Shown: positions 25,805 to 34,104 of the stretch, one piece after another
Layout: every line of letters begins with the position of its first letter
Position numbering within the stretch: the first letter of the stretch is position 1
Source: JAQBZY01 sp038117205
GTDB taxonomy: Bacteria; Pseudomonadota; Alphaproteobacteria; Rhodospirillales; Casp-alpha2
Assembly: GCA_038117205.1 (NCBI GenBank)
Contig: JAYOFL010000003.1
Span: forward strand, 29,532 to 93,531
Direction of reading: 5' to 3'
Length of the DNA: 64,000 nucleotides
Program-made: the position numbers and the translations under genes
Notes under the pieces: model-generated
Seen by the model: only the letters and a program-made list of their open reading frames with translations
What the model was told of the DNA's origin: nothing
The model's database searches: none

Positions 25805-28150
25805 ATGGATACGACACCGCACAAGAACCGCATCGGCGAAGCCGTTCGCCGCGTCGAGGACATCCGCTTCCTGACCGGCAAGGGCCGCTACGTCGACGAC
25901 GTGAAGCTGCCGAACATGGTCTATGCCGCGATGGTGCGCTCGCCGCACGCGCATGCCGACGTCAAGTCGATCGACGCCTCGGCGGCGTTGGAGATCGACG
26001 GCGTTCTCGCCGTTTTCACCGGCGCCGACTGGAAAGCGGCCGGCTACGGGCCGATCCCGACCAAGTCGGCTGTGAAGACGTTCAAGGACGGCTCGCCCCT
26101 GAAGGAGCCGCCGCACCACGCGATGGCCATCGACCGGGTCCGCCATGCCGGTGAAGTCGTCGCCGTCGTCGTTGCCGAGACCCGCGAGATCGCCAGGGAA
26201 GCGACCGAGGCCGTCGAAGTCGATTACGCACCGCTGCCGGCCGTCATCGGCATCAAGGCGGCGCTGGCGCCCGACGCGCCGCAGATCTGGGACATCGCGC
26301 CCGGCAACCTCTGTCTCGACTTCGAGCTCGGCAACGAGGAAGCACAGAAGAAGGCGTTCGCGGCGGCCGACCACGTCGTCACGCTGGAGATGGTCAACAA
26401 CCGCGTCACCGCCGTGCCGATCGAGCCGCGCGGCGCGGTCGCCAGTTACGACAAGGCGTCCGACAGCTACACGCTGTGGAACGCCTCGCAGAACATCCAC
26501 GCCAACCGCGACACCATCGCGGAGGCCTGCCTGAAGATCGAAAAATCCAAGCTGCATCACATCGCGCCGGACGTCGGCGGCGGTTTCGGCGCCAAGAACG
26601 GCGTCTATCCGGAGCCGATCCTCGTCTGCCACGCCTCCAAGCTGGTGGGCCGGCCGGTGAAGTGGATCAACGACCGGGGCGAGAGCTTCCTGTCCGACAC
26701 GCACGGCCGCGATCAGATTTCGACGGTGTCGCTGGCGCTCGACAAGGACGGCACGTTCCGCGCGCTACGTACCGAGACGCTGGGCGAGCTCGGCGCCTAC
26801 TGCGCCACCGTCGGCCCGTTCACGCCGACCGGCGGCTCGGCCCGTACCCAGGGCGGCCCCTACAAGTTCGACGCCATCTTCTACACGGCGAAGGCGGTGT
26901 TCACGAACACGGCGCTCTTGGATCCCTACCGCGGCGCCGGCCGTCCGGAAGCGTCCTACCAGATGGACCGGATCATCGACTACGCCGCCGCCAACCTCGG
27001 CATGGACCCGCAGGAACTGCGCCGCAAGAACCTAGTGCCGCGCGACATGCTGCCGATGAAGACGCCGATGGGGCTCGACGTCGACAGCGGCGATTTCCCC
27101 GAGGTCTACAAGCGGCTGATCGCCATGACCGACCGCGGCGGCTACGAGAAGCGCGTCAAGGAAAGCGCCGCCAAGGGCCTGAAGCGCGGCTTCGGCGTCA
27201 GCGCCTATCTGGAATGCACCGGCGGCGGCCCCAAGGAACACGCCGTCGTCGAATTCAAGGACAACGGCAAGGTCACGCTCGCCGTCGGCAGTCACTCGAC
27301 GGGCATGGGTCACGAGACCTCGTTCGCGCAGGTGCTGGCCGGCCATCTCGGCATCGGCATGGAGGACGTCGAGTTCCGTCAGGCCGACACCGACGCGACG
27401 CCGATCGGCGGCGGTCACGGCGGCTCGCGCGGCATGGAGGTCGGCGGCAGCGCCGTCCTGCAGACGGCCCGCGCCGTCGTCGCCAAGGGCAAGGAAATCG
27501 CGGCGCACCTGTTCGAGACCAGCGCCGACAAGATCGAGTTCGAGGACGGATCGTTCTTCGAGCCCGGCACCAACCACACCATCACGATCCGCGACGTGAT
27601 CGACGCGTCGAACGACCCGGACAAGCTACCGGACGGTCTGCAGCCGGGCTGCCTGAACATCGGCACCACGTTCGAGCGCGGCATCATCTCGATCCCGAAC
27701 GGCGCGCACGCCGGCGAGGTCGAGGTCGATCCGGAAACCGGCGTCGTCAAGCTGGTCTCGTATTGGGTGGTCGACGACTTCGGCACCATCGTCAACCCGC
27801 TGCTGGCGGACGGTCAGGTCATGGGCGGCGTCGCCCAGGGCGTCGGCCAGGCGCTGATGGAAGAGATCGTCTACGACGAGAACGGTCAATTGCTGACAGG
27901 CTCGCTGATGGACTACGCCATGCCGCGCGCCGACGACATCCCGACCATGCACCTCGCCTTCTACGAGGGCGCGCCGACGGCGAAGAACCTCTTGGGCGTC
28001 AAGGGCGCGGGCGAAGCCGGCTGCGTCGGCGCACCGCCGGTCGTCGTCAACGCGGTTTGCGACGCGCTCAAGGAATATGGCGTGAAGCACATCGACATGC
28101 CGTTGACGCCGGAGAAGGTCTGGCGGGCCATTCGCGCGGCAGGCGCCTGA
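25805..28150 (+). CDS. Molybdenum hydroxylase large (molybdopterin) subunit, CoxL-like, not form I CO dehydrogenase
   Basis: A 781-residue molybdopterin cytosine dinucleotide subunit: DVGGGFGAKNGVYPE and GGGHGGSRGME cofactor loops and catalytic base Glu737 in GAGEAGC. The active-site loop reads DPYRGAGRPE (Pro374-Arg380). True CO dehydrogenase form I has AYxCSFR with a Cu-S-Mo cysteine, absent here; AYxGAGR marks the so-called form II group, and here the Ala is Pro. The enzyme probably hydroxylates an aldehyde, N-heterocycle or similar compound. ATG 25805 with GGGGAGAC upstream is chosen. Confidence 0.92.
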   Translation: MDTTPHKNRIGEAVRRVEDIRFLTGKGRYVDDVKLPNMVYAAMVRSPHAHADVKSIDASAALEIDGVLAVFTGADWKAAGYGPIPTKSAVKTFKDGSPLKEPPHHAMAIDRVRHAGEVVAVVVAETREIAREATEAVEVDYAPLPAVIGIKAALAPDAPQIWDIAPGNLCLDFELGNEEAQKKAFAAADHVVTLEMVNNRVTAVPIEPRGAVASYDKASDSYTLWNASQNIHANRDTIAEACLKIEKSKLHHIAPDVGGGFGAKNGVYPEPILVCHASKLVGRPVKWINDRGESFLSDTHGRDQISTVSLALDKDGTFRALRTETLGELGAYCATVGPFTPTGGSARTQGGPYKFDAIFYTAKAVFTNTALLDPYRGAGRPEASYQMDRIIDYAAANLGMDPQELRRKNLVPRDMLPMKTPMGLDVDSGDFPEVYKRLIAMTDRGGYEKRVKESAAKGLKRGFGVSAYLECTGGGPKEHAVVEFKDNGKVTLAVGSHSTGMGHETSFAQVLAGHLGIGMEDVEFRQADTDATPIGGGHGGSRGMEVGGSAVLQTARAVVAKGKEIAAHLFETSADKIEFEDGSFFEPGTNHTITIRDVIDASNDPDKLPDGLQPGCLNIGTTFERGIISIPNGAHAGEVEVDPETGVVKLVSYWVVDDFGTIVNPLLADGQVMGGVAQGVGQALMEEIVYDENGQLLTGSLMDYAMPRADDIPTMHLAFYEGAPTAKNLLGVKGAGEAGCVGAPPVVVNAVCDALKEYGVKHIDMPLTPEKVWRAIRAAGA

Positions 28151-28160
28151 GGCGGCATCC

Positions 28161-29102
28161 GTGCGCGGGCGTTTCGCCGAGAACGTCTTACCCGATCTGG
28201 TCCGCTGGCGGACCGGCGGCAAGAAGTCGGCGCTGCTGACGCTCTATAACGTCGAGCCGACCGGGCCACGCCCGGCCGGCAGCCAGATGGCCGTGTCGGA
28301 AGCCGGCGACTTCGTCGGCTTCCTGTCCGGCGGCTGCGTCGAAGGCGCGCTGGTCGAGGAAACCCGCGCCGCCATGGCGGACGGCAAGAACCGCCGCATC
28401 CGCTACGGCGTCAACTCCCCCTATTTCGACATCGAACTGCCGTGCGGCAGCGCCATCGACATCCACATCGACGTCGGCTTCGCCGACAAGGACGCGGGCA
28501 GCATCCTGGACGCGATGGCGGCGCGGACGCCGGTCCGGCTGGTCAGCGACATGGCGACCGGCGCCAACGCCATATTGCCGGCGGCGGATGCGACGGAACG
28601 GCCACAACTGAAACTCGACGGCGATACGTTCGACCGCCTGTACCGGCCGACGCCCCGGCTCGTCGTCGCCGGCAAGGGACCGGCGGTCGTCGCCGCCGCC
28701 GAGATCGCCAAATCGGCCGGGCTCGAGGTGCTGGCCGTGACGACGGAGGACGACACGGCCGCCGCCGCCGCCGAGCACGGCGCGGCGACGCGCAAGGTTC
28801 TCGATCCGGCGGCGCTCGACGCCTGGACCGCCGTGACGACGCTGTTTCACGAGCACGAGCTGGAAAACCCGGTGCTGACGGCGGCGATGAAGTCGCCGGC
28901 CTTCTACATCGGCGCGCTCGGCAGCCGGAAGACGCAGGCGGAGCGTGTGGTGCGGTTGATCGACGAGGGCTGGCCTGAAGCGGACGTGAAGCGCATCCAC
29001 GGTCCCGCCGGGCTCGACATCGGGTCCCGCAACCCGCCGGAAATCGCCATCTCGCTCATCGCGCAAATCCTCAAGGTCTATCGCGACCGGTATCCGACAT
29101 GA
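28161..29102 (+). CDS. XdhC/CoxI family molybdenum hydroxylase maturation protein
   Basis: A 313-residue protein with an N-terminal XdhC/CoxI domain (KKSALLTLYNVEPTGPRPAG, FLSGGCVEGALVEE) and a C-terminal Rossmann-like XdhC domain (LVVAGKGPAVVAAAEIAKSA; YIGALGSRKTQAER). Such proteins bind the sulfurated molybdenum cofactor and insert it in the large subunit. The start is GTG 28161 with GAGGCGGC upstream. The operon position, between the large subunit and MocA, supports this role. Confidence 0.9.
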   Translation: MRGRFAENVLPDLVRWRTGGKKSALLTLYNVEPTGPRPAGSQMAVSEAGDFVGFLSGGCVEGALVEETRAAMADGKNRRIRYGVNSPYFDIELPCGSAIDIHIDVGFADKDAGSILDAMAARTPVRLVSDMATGANAILPAADATERPQLKLDGDTFDRLYRPTPRLVVAGKGPAVVAAAEIAKSAGLEVLAVTTEDDTAAAAAEHGAATRKVLDPAALDAWTAVTTLFHEHELENPVLTAAMKSPAFYIGALGSRKTQAERVVRLIDEGWPEADVKRIHGPAGLDIGSRNPPEIAISLIAQILKVYRDRYPT

Positions 29103-29692
29103 TCGACGCCAAGGACGTTGCCGTCGTCGTTCTGGCGGCGGGGGCCTCCACCCGGTTCGGAGAAAACGACAAGCTGACGCATCCCGTCGACGGTAAGGCG
29201 ATGGTGCGCCATGCCGTCGAGGCGGCGCGGGCGGCCGGCGCGGGCGAGATCGTCGTCGTCACCGGGCCTTCGGACGCCGCCGTTCGAGTGGCCCTCGACG
29301 GTCTCGACGTCCGGCTGGTCAGGAACGGTTCCGCCGCCGACGGCATGGGAACCTCGATCGCCTGCGGCGCCAACGCCGTCGGCGACAGCGCTGGCGCCAT
29401 TCTGGTGATGCTGGGCGACATGCCCTACGTGCGGGCGGCGACGCTCGGCGCACTCTTCGCCGCCTTCGACCCGAAGGGCGGCAAGGATATTGTCGCCCCC
29501 GTGCACGACGGCCGGCGCGGCCACCCGGTGTTGTTCGGCAAGCGGCATTTCACGGCGCTCTGGGCCCTTTCCGGCGACAACGGCGCGAGGAGTGTCCTCA
29601 CGGCAAGGCCGGAGCGGGTGAAGACGGTCCCCGTCGACGATCCGGGCGTCCACCGCGATATCGACACGCCGGGCGATCTTCCGTCCGCCTGA
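29099..29692 (+). CDS. mocA: Molybdenum cofactor cytidylyltransferase-like protein (MocA family)
   Basis: A 197-residue nucleotidyltransferase of the MobA/MocA family: VVLAAGASTRFGENDKL near 10-26 binds the nucleotide phosphates and MLGDMPYVRA carries the metal Asp; HDGRRGHPVLFGKRHF is the usual downstream block. MocA joins CTP to molybdopterin, producing the cytosine dinucleotide cofactor used by CoxL-type hydroxylases. It overlaps the XdhC stop as ATGA. MobA-type GTP use cannot be fully excluded but the operon argues for MocA. Confidence 0.87.
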   Translation: MIDAKDVAVVVLAAGASTRFGENDKLTHPVDGKAMVRHAVEAARAAGAGEIVVVTGPSDAAVRVALDGLDVRLVRNGSAADGMGTSIACGANAVGDSAGAILVMLGDMPYVRAATLGALFAAFDPKGGKDIVAPVHDGRRGHPVLFGKRHFTALWALSGDNGARSVLTARPERVKTVPVDDPGVHRDIDTPGDLPSA

Positions 29693-29696
29693 TCCC

Positions 29697-30848
29697 TCAG
29701 AGCCCCGCCAGCCGGAACCCGTAGGCGACGATTACCGCCGGCACGGCGCTGTAGAGCGTCGCCAGCAGCGCCGCCTTCGGCGCCTTGGCGATGGCCGGGA
29801 ACAACGCGTCGCCGTCATTGGCGATGGAGTTGCCGATCTGCGCCGAGAACGGCAACACACCGCTGACATGCAGCGACGCTACCAGGATCTGCGGGCCGCA
29901 ACCGGGGATAGCCGCCAGCGCGATGGCGATCAGCGGCAGCGCCCAGCCGGCGTTCGAGACCAGGCCTTCCAAGCGGAAGCCGAAAGCCACCGAGACGACC
30001 TCGTAGCCGACCAGCGCGAACAGCGACCAGGCGAGGACGAAGTTGGTGCCGATGGCGATCTTGCTGAGCGGTTGCGGCTCGCCGGCTTCGCCGCGGCAAT
30101 CGTCCATGTCGCCGTCCATGATCCACATGACGGCCCCCAACGTGACGCCGACGACGGCGATGGCGTCGATGGCGGCGGCGAGCGCGCCCGTGGGTTCCAC
30201 GTTGGCGAGCGAGAGCGGCACGCCGACGACGGCTGCCGGGATCATCAGGGCGAGCCAGACGCGATCCTGGGCGCGGACGCGCGCGGAACCGGCGGCGACG
30301 GCGGCCCGCTCCCCGACGCGCGGACGCGGCCGCATGAAGTCCGGGCCGTGCACCGCGTCGATCAAATAGCCGGTCGGCAGGGCGACGGCGAAGGAAATAC
30401 CGACGACCGCGAGCCCGCTCATCGGCGCCGCCGACAACAACAAGAAGACGGCGTCGCCACCGGTCGCGATCAGGGTCGCCACCAGGGCGCCGAAGCTGAC
30501 CTGGCCGCGCGTGAAGTAGGTGACGGCGACGATGGCGCCGCCGCAGCCCGGAAAGGCACCCAGCGCCGCGCCGAGCGGCACCTGCCAGCGCGGATTGCGG
30601 GCGATGCCGGCGCCGATGTCGGTGCCCATCAGCCGTTCGACGCCCAGCACCAGCGACAGCGTGGCGGCGACGAATATGGCAAGCTCGCTGTAAGCGCCAA
30701 GCGCCGCCTCGGACGACGGTCCGGCCGCGCCCGGCACCGCCAGGACGGCGGCCAAAAGGGCCAGCAGCCCGGCGGCGCGGAGGATACGCGCCGGGTCCGA
30801 TTGCGGCAGGCTCAGGGTCGTCTGAACGCTATGCACCAGGGCGGTCAT
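29697..30848 (-). CDS. Putative manganese / heavy-metal exporter, 10-TM (ArsP_2-like)
   Basis: A 383-residue membrane protein of the family annotated as putative manganese transporter or 10TM heavy-metal exporter. It is an internal duplication: ALGAFPGCGGAIVAVTYFTR with TGGDAVFLLL in the first half, and AIPGCGPQILVASLHVS with NDGDALFPAI in the second. A His/Asp-rich cytoplasmic segment (IMDGDMDDCRGE) lies between. ATG 30848 is preferred over an upstream TTG because AGAGGTGAG sits at the right distance. It is divergent from oxyR, so oxidative-stress-linked metal homeostasis is likely. Which metal is moved, and in which direction, is inference. Confidence 0.82.
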   Translation of the reverse strand: MTALVHSVQTTLSLPQSDPARILRAAGLLALLAAVLAVPGAAGPSSEAALGAYSELAIFVAATLSLVLGVERLMGTDIGAGIARNPRWQVPLGAALGAFPGCGGAIVAVTYFTRGQVSFGALVATLIATGGDAVFLLLSAAPMSGLAVVGISFAVALPTGYLIDAVHGPDFMRPRPRVGERAAVAAGSARVRAQDRVWLALMIPAAVVGVPLSLANVEPTGALAAAIDAIAVVGVTLGAVMWIMDGDMDDCRGEAGEPQPLSKIAIGTNFVLAWSLFALVGYEVVSVAFGFRLEGLVSNAGWALPLIAIALAAIPGCGPQILVASLHVSGVLPFSAQIGNSIANDGDALFPAIAKAPKAALLATLYSAVPAVIVAYGFRLAGL

Positions 30849-30890
30849 GGTCTCACCTCTTTCCTCGGCCAATACATAGGGTCGGCCGCT

Positions 30891-30923
30891 CAATTATGCA
30901 ATTAATAATTATTAGCATAATTG
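30891..30923. promoter_or_regulatory. Nested AT-rich palindrome upstream of the metal exporter, candidate metalloregulator site
   Basis: Outer arms CAATTATGC (30891-30899) and GCATAATTG (30915-30923) are a perfect 9-bp inverted repeat. Inside lies a second perfect palindrome, TAATAATTATTA (30903-30914), slightly off-centre. It is 43 bases upstream of the exporter ATG, in an otherwise GC-rich region. It looks like an operator for a Fur-family-type or other metal-sensing repressor. Confidence 0.55.
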
Positions 30924-30975
30924 ACAGCATCATATTACCGAGCCCCAATTCGTCCGTGAAATTGATTGTTTCGAC

Positions 30976-30992
30976 CGATATGATCGTTATCG
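30976..30992. promoter_or_regulatory. Inverted repeat upstream of oxyR, candidate LysR-type binding site
   Basis: CGATA-N7-TATCG forms a perfect dyad 19 bases upstream of the oxyR ATG. LysR-type regulators, OxyR included, bind such interrupted dyads, often to repress their own gene. The match to the full OxyR consensus is only partial. Confidence 0.4.
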
Positions 30993-31011
30993 GTGATTAA
31001 TAGGTGAACCC

Positions 31012-31917
31012 ATGAATCTCCGCGATCTCCGCTACATCGTCGCCGTCGCCGACGAGGGTCATTTCGGCCGCGCCGCCGACATCTGCTGCGTCGGGCAGCC
31101 GGCGCTGAGCGGCCAGATCAAGAAGCTGGAAGACTATCTGGGCGTCCAGATCTTCGAGCGCACCAACCGCCGCGTCGCCGTGACGCCGGTCGGCGAGACC
31201 ATCGCCGCCAAGGCCCGGCAGCTTCTCGTCATCGCCGACGACATCGAGGCGACGGCGCGCGCCTTCGCCGATCCGTTCGCCGGCCCGCTGCGGCTCGGCC
31301 TCATTCCGACCATCGGCCCGTTCCTGCTGCCGCTGGTGATGAAAGCCATCCGCAAGGCGCTGCCGAAGGTCGACCTGATCATCGTCGAGGACCTGACGGA
31401 ACACCTGGAACGGCAACTGGCGGAGGGTGGCGTCGATGCCGCCATCACGGCGACGCCGCCCGGCATCGCCGGCGTCGCGGAAATTCCGCTCTACGACGAA
31501 CCGTTTTGGGTCGCGCTGCCACCGGGGCACGCCCTCGAAAGCCAGAAGGCCGTCGATGTCGGCCGCATCGACCCGGCGCTGCTGCTGCTGCTGACGGACG
31601 GACATTGTCTGCGCGACCAGGTAGTGTCCGCCTGCCGCATCAAGGACGCGGGCGGCACCGCCGACACCCGCGCCACCAGCCTGGAAACGGTCGTCGGCCT
31701 CGTCGCCGCCGGCGAGGGCGTGACGCTGCTCCCGGCCCTCGCCCTCGAACAGGGCGGCCGGCGCCGGCCGGGTCTCGTCATCCGCCCGACCAAATCGACG
31801 GTCGGACGCGACGTGAAGCTGATATTCCGGGCCGGTTATCCGCGCCGCGCCGTCCTCGACCGGCTGGCCGAGGTCATCCGCGGACGATTGCCCGATAGCG
31901 TCGAGAAAACGGCTTAG
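31012..31917 (+). CDS. oxyR: Hydrogen peroxide-sensing LysR regulator OxyR
   Basis: A 301-residue LysR-type activator: N-terminal helix-turn-helix (GHFGRAADICCVGQPALSGQ) and C-terminal sensor. The peroxide-sensing segment LTDGHCLRDQVVSAC places the redox cysteines at Cys199 and Cys208, the same numbers and spacing as E. coli OxyR, followed by RATSLETVVGLVAAGEGVTL. Oxidation to a 199-208 disulfide would switch it to the active form. ATG 31012 has AGGTGA upstream. It is divergent from the putative metal exporter and converges on the aminotransferase gene with 8 bases between. Confidence 0.93.
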   Translation: MNLRDLRYIVAVADEGHFGRAADICCVGQPALSGQIKKLEDYLGVQIFERTNRRVAVTPVGETIAAKARQLLVIADDIEATARAFADPFAGPLRLGLIPTIGPFLLPLVMKAIRKALPKVDLIIVEDLTEHLERQLAEGGVDAAITATPPGIAGVAEIPLYDEPFWVALPPGHALESQKAVDVGRIDPALLLLLTDGHCLRDQVVSACRIKDAGGTADTRATSLETVVGLVAAGEGVTLLPALALEQGGRRRPGLVIRPTKSTVGRDVKLIFRAGYPRRAVLDRLAEVIRGRLPDSVEKTA

Positions 31918-31925
31918 GTCCGAGC

Positions 31926-33119
31926 TTAGGCCTTACCCTTGAGGGCGTCGCCGAGATAGGCGGCGGCGGCCTGCACGCCGCCCTCGCCATGCGGCATGCC
32001 GATGGCGCGCATGGAAATCTCGATCGACGCCAGCGTCCCCATGGTCATGGGGGCGTTGACGTGGCCCATGTGGGCGATGCGGAACGCCTTGCCAGCGAGC
32101 GCGCCAATACCGATGCCGACGGTGACGCCGCAGTGTTCCTGACAGTATTTCAGCATCGGCGCCGGATCGACGCCGTCGTGCATCCTGACCGTCGTGACGG
32201 AGGCGGAGCGTTCCGCCGGCGTCGGCACGTTGAATTCGAAGCAGCCGCCGTCGCTCCAACGCGCGACCGCCGCCCGCACGGCGCCGGAAAGGAGCTCGTG
32301 GCGGCGGAAGATGTTCTCGAGCCCCTCGGCCAGGATCATGTCGAGGCTCTTGCGCAGCCCGAACAGCAGATGCGACGGCGGCGTGCCGGCGTATTTCTGG
32401 TAGTGCTCGTTGCCGTTGCGCCGTGTCCAATCCCAGTAGGCGGTGCGGAGACCGGCCGTCTCGTGCACCTTCAAGGCCTTGGCGTTGGCGGCGACGAACG
32501 CGAGACCGGGCGGTGTCATCAATCCCTTCTGCGATCCCGTCACGGCGACGTCGACGCCCCACTCGTCCATCTCGAACGGCATGGTGGCGAGCGAGGCGAT
32601 GGCGTCGACCATCAGCAGCGCCCCGTGCCCGGCGGCGTCCATGGCGCGGCGGATCGCCGGGATGTCGTTGACGCAGCTCGACGCCGTGTCGATCTGCACC
32701 ACCAGCACGGCCTTGATCTCGCCCTTCTTGTCGGCGCGCAGCCGTTCCTCGACCTTGGCCGGATCGACGGCGTTCCGCCAATCGCCCGGCAGCACCTCGA
32801 CCTCGATACCCATGGTCTTGCCGGCCTCGCCCCAGCCGATGGCGAAGCGGCCGCTTTCCAGCACCAGCACCTTGTCGCCCGGCGAGAACACGTTCGAAAT
32901 CGCCGCTTCCCAGCCGCCGTGGCCGTTGCAGATGTAGATGTACGGATAGCCCGTGGTGCGGAAGATCTTCGGCAGGTCGGCGAGGACGCTGTCGGTGATG
33001 CGCCGCAACTCGCCGCCGTAGATTTCGATGGCCGGGCGGTGCATGGCGCTCAGGACTTCGTCGGGGATCGTCGTCGGACCGGGAATCGCGAGAATCTCGC
33101 GGCCGTTTCGTATCGTCAT
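31926..33119 (-). CDS. Serine-glyoxylate / alanine-glyoxylate-type aminotransferase (class V)
   Basis: A 397-residue PLP enzyme: IPGPTTIPDEVLSAM at the N terminus, NGHGGWEAAI at the phosphate site, Asp172 (VDAIASLA) and Schiff-base Lys198 in VTGSQKGLMTPPG. The class includes serine-glyoxylate aminotransferase (serine plus glyoxylate to hydroxypyruvate plus glycine) and related pyruvate-glyoxylate enzymes. The nearby hydroxypyruvate-isomerase-like and malate synthase genes make a glyoxylate role plausible. The exact amino donor is not decided by sequence. The 193-base gap to the next gene holds its promoter. Confidence 0.88.
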   Translation of the reverse strand: MTIRNGREILAIPGPTTIPDEVLSAMHRPAIEIYGGELRRITDSVLADLPKIFRTTGYPYIYICNGHGGWEAAISNVFSPGDKVLVLESGRFAIGWGEAGKTMGIEVEVLPGDWRNAVDPAKVEERLRADKKGEIKAVLVVQIDTASSCVNDIPAIRRAMDAAGHGALLMVDAIASLATMPFEMDEWGVDVAVTGSQKGLMTPPGLAFVAANAKALKVHETAGLRTAYWDWTRRNGNEHYQKYAGTPPSHLLFGLRKSLDMILAEGLENIFRRHELLSGAVRAAVARWSDGGCFEFNVPTPAERSASVTTVRMHDGVDPAPMLKYCQEHCGVTVGIGIGALAGKAFRIAHMGHVNAPMTMGTLASIEISMRAIGMPHGEGGVQAAAAYLGDALKGKA

Positions 33120-33312
33120 GGTTTTCCGTCGCCTTTCCGTGCCTTGGCCGTCTCAAAGGTGCGCGATGATTGATCGCCGGGCCGTGCTTGTCCAGGCCAG
33201 TCCTCGGGACGGTCGTCCGGAGCAACCCCTCGGGACACCAGTTCGGAACCGTTCGGTCTTGCCGCGCCCGGCCCGGACGCTAAAGTAGCCGGCAAATTTC
33301 GGGGAGGCTGCC

Positions 33313-34104
33313 ATGGCCCGCGACAGCCATGAGATCGACTATCAACTGCTCGGCAACGATATCCAGGTGGTCGAGATCGAACTCGATCCCGGCGAGACCG
33401 TGATCGCCGAGGCCGGCGCCATGAACTACATGGACGGCGGCGTCGCCTTCGAAACCCGCATGGGCGATGGCTCGAAGGCGAACCAGGGCATCTTCGGCAA
33501 GATGTTCGAGGCCGGCAAACGGGCGCCCACCGGCGAATCCCTCTTCATGACGCATTTCACCAACGAGGGTTCGGGCAAGCAGCGGGTCGCCTTCGCCGCC
33601 CCCTACCCCGGCCAGATCGTGCCGATCAATCTCACCGAGCACGGCGGCGAGCTGGTTTGTCAGAAGGACGCGTTCCTCTGCGCCGCGCGCGGCACCCAGA
33701 TCGACATCGTCTTCAACAAGCGGCTCGGCGCCGGCTTCTTCGGCGGCGAGGGGTTCATCCTGCAGAAACTCAAGGGCGACGGCCTGGCCTTCGTCCATGC
33801 CGGCGGCACGGTCGTCAAGAAGCAGCTCTCAGGCGGCGAATTGCTGGTCGACACCGGCTGTCTGGTCGGCTTCACGACCGGCATCGACTACGACATCAAG
33901 CTGGCCGGCGGGCTCAAATCCATGATCTTCGGCGGCGAGGGCATCTTCCTCGCCCGTCTCAAGGGCACCGGCACCGTCTATCTGCAGAGCCTGCCGTTCT
34001 CGCGGCTGGCGGATCGCATCTATCAGGCGGCGGCGCATCTCGCCGGCAAGGACAAGGGGGAGGGATCGCTGCTCGGGCGCAAGCTCGACGGCGACAATTC
34101 ATGA
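33313..34104 (+). CDS. TIGR00266 / AIM24 family protein
   Basis: A 263-residue beta-rich protein of the AIM24/TIGR00266 family: YQLLGNDIQVVEIELDPGE, then EAGAMNYMDGGVAFET, and repeated G-G-E-G blocks (FFGGEGFILQKL; IFGGEGIFLARL). No enzymatic residues are evident, and the molecular function is unknown in bacteria; the eukaryotic namesake is a mitochondrial protein. ATG 33313 follows GGGGAGG. Its stop overlaps the GMC oxidoreductase start (ATGA), so the two are translated together, an uncommon pairing. Confidence 0.88.
   Translation: MARDSHEIDYQLLGNDIQVVEIELDPGETVIAEAGAMNYMDGGVAFETRMGDGSKANQGIFGKMFEAGKRAPTGESLFMTHFTNEGSGKQRVAFAAPYPGQIVPINLTEHGGELVCQKDAFLCAARGTQIDIVFNKRLGAGFFGGEGFILQKLKGDGLAFVHAGGTVVKKQLSGGELLVDTGCLVGFTTGIDYDIKLAGGLKSMIFGGEGIFLARLKGTGTVYLQSLPFSRLADRIYQAAAHLAGKDKGEGSLLGRKLDGDNS

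Noticed and set aside
25805..28150. Aerobic CO dehydrogenase, form I
   Set aside because: The required AYxCSFR loop with its cysteine is absent.
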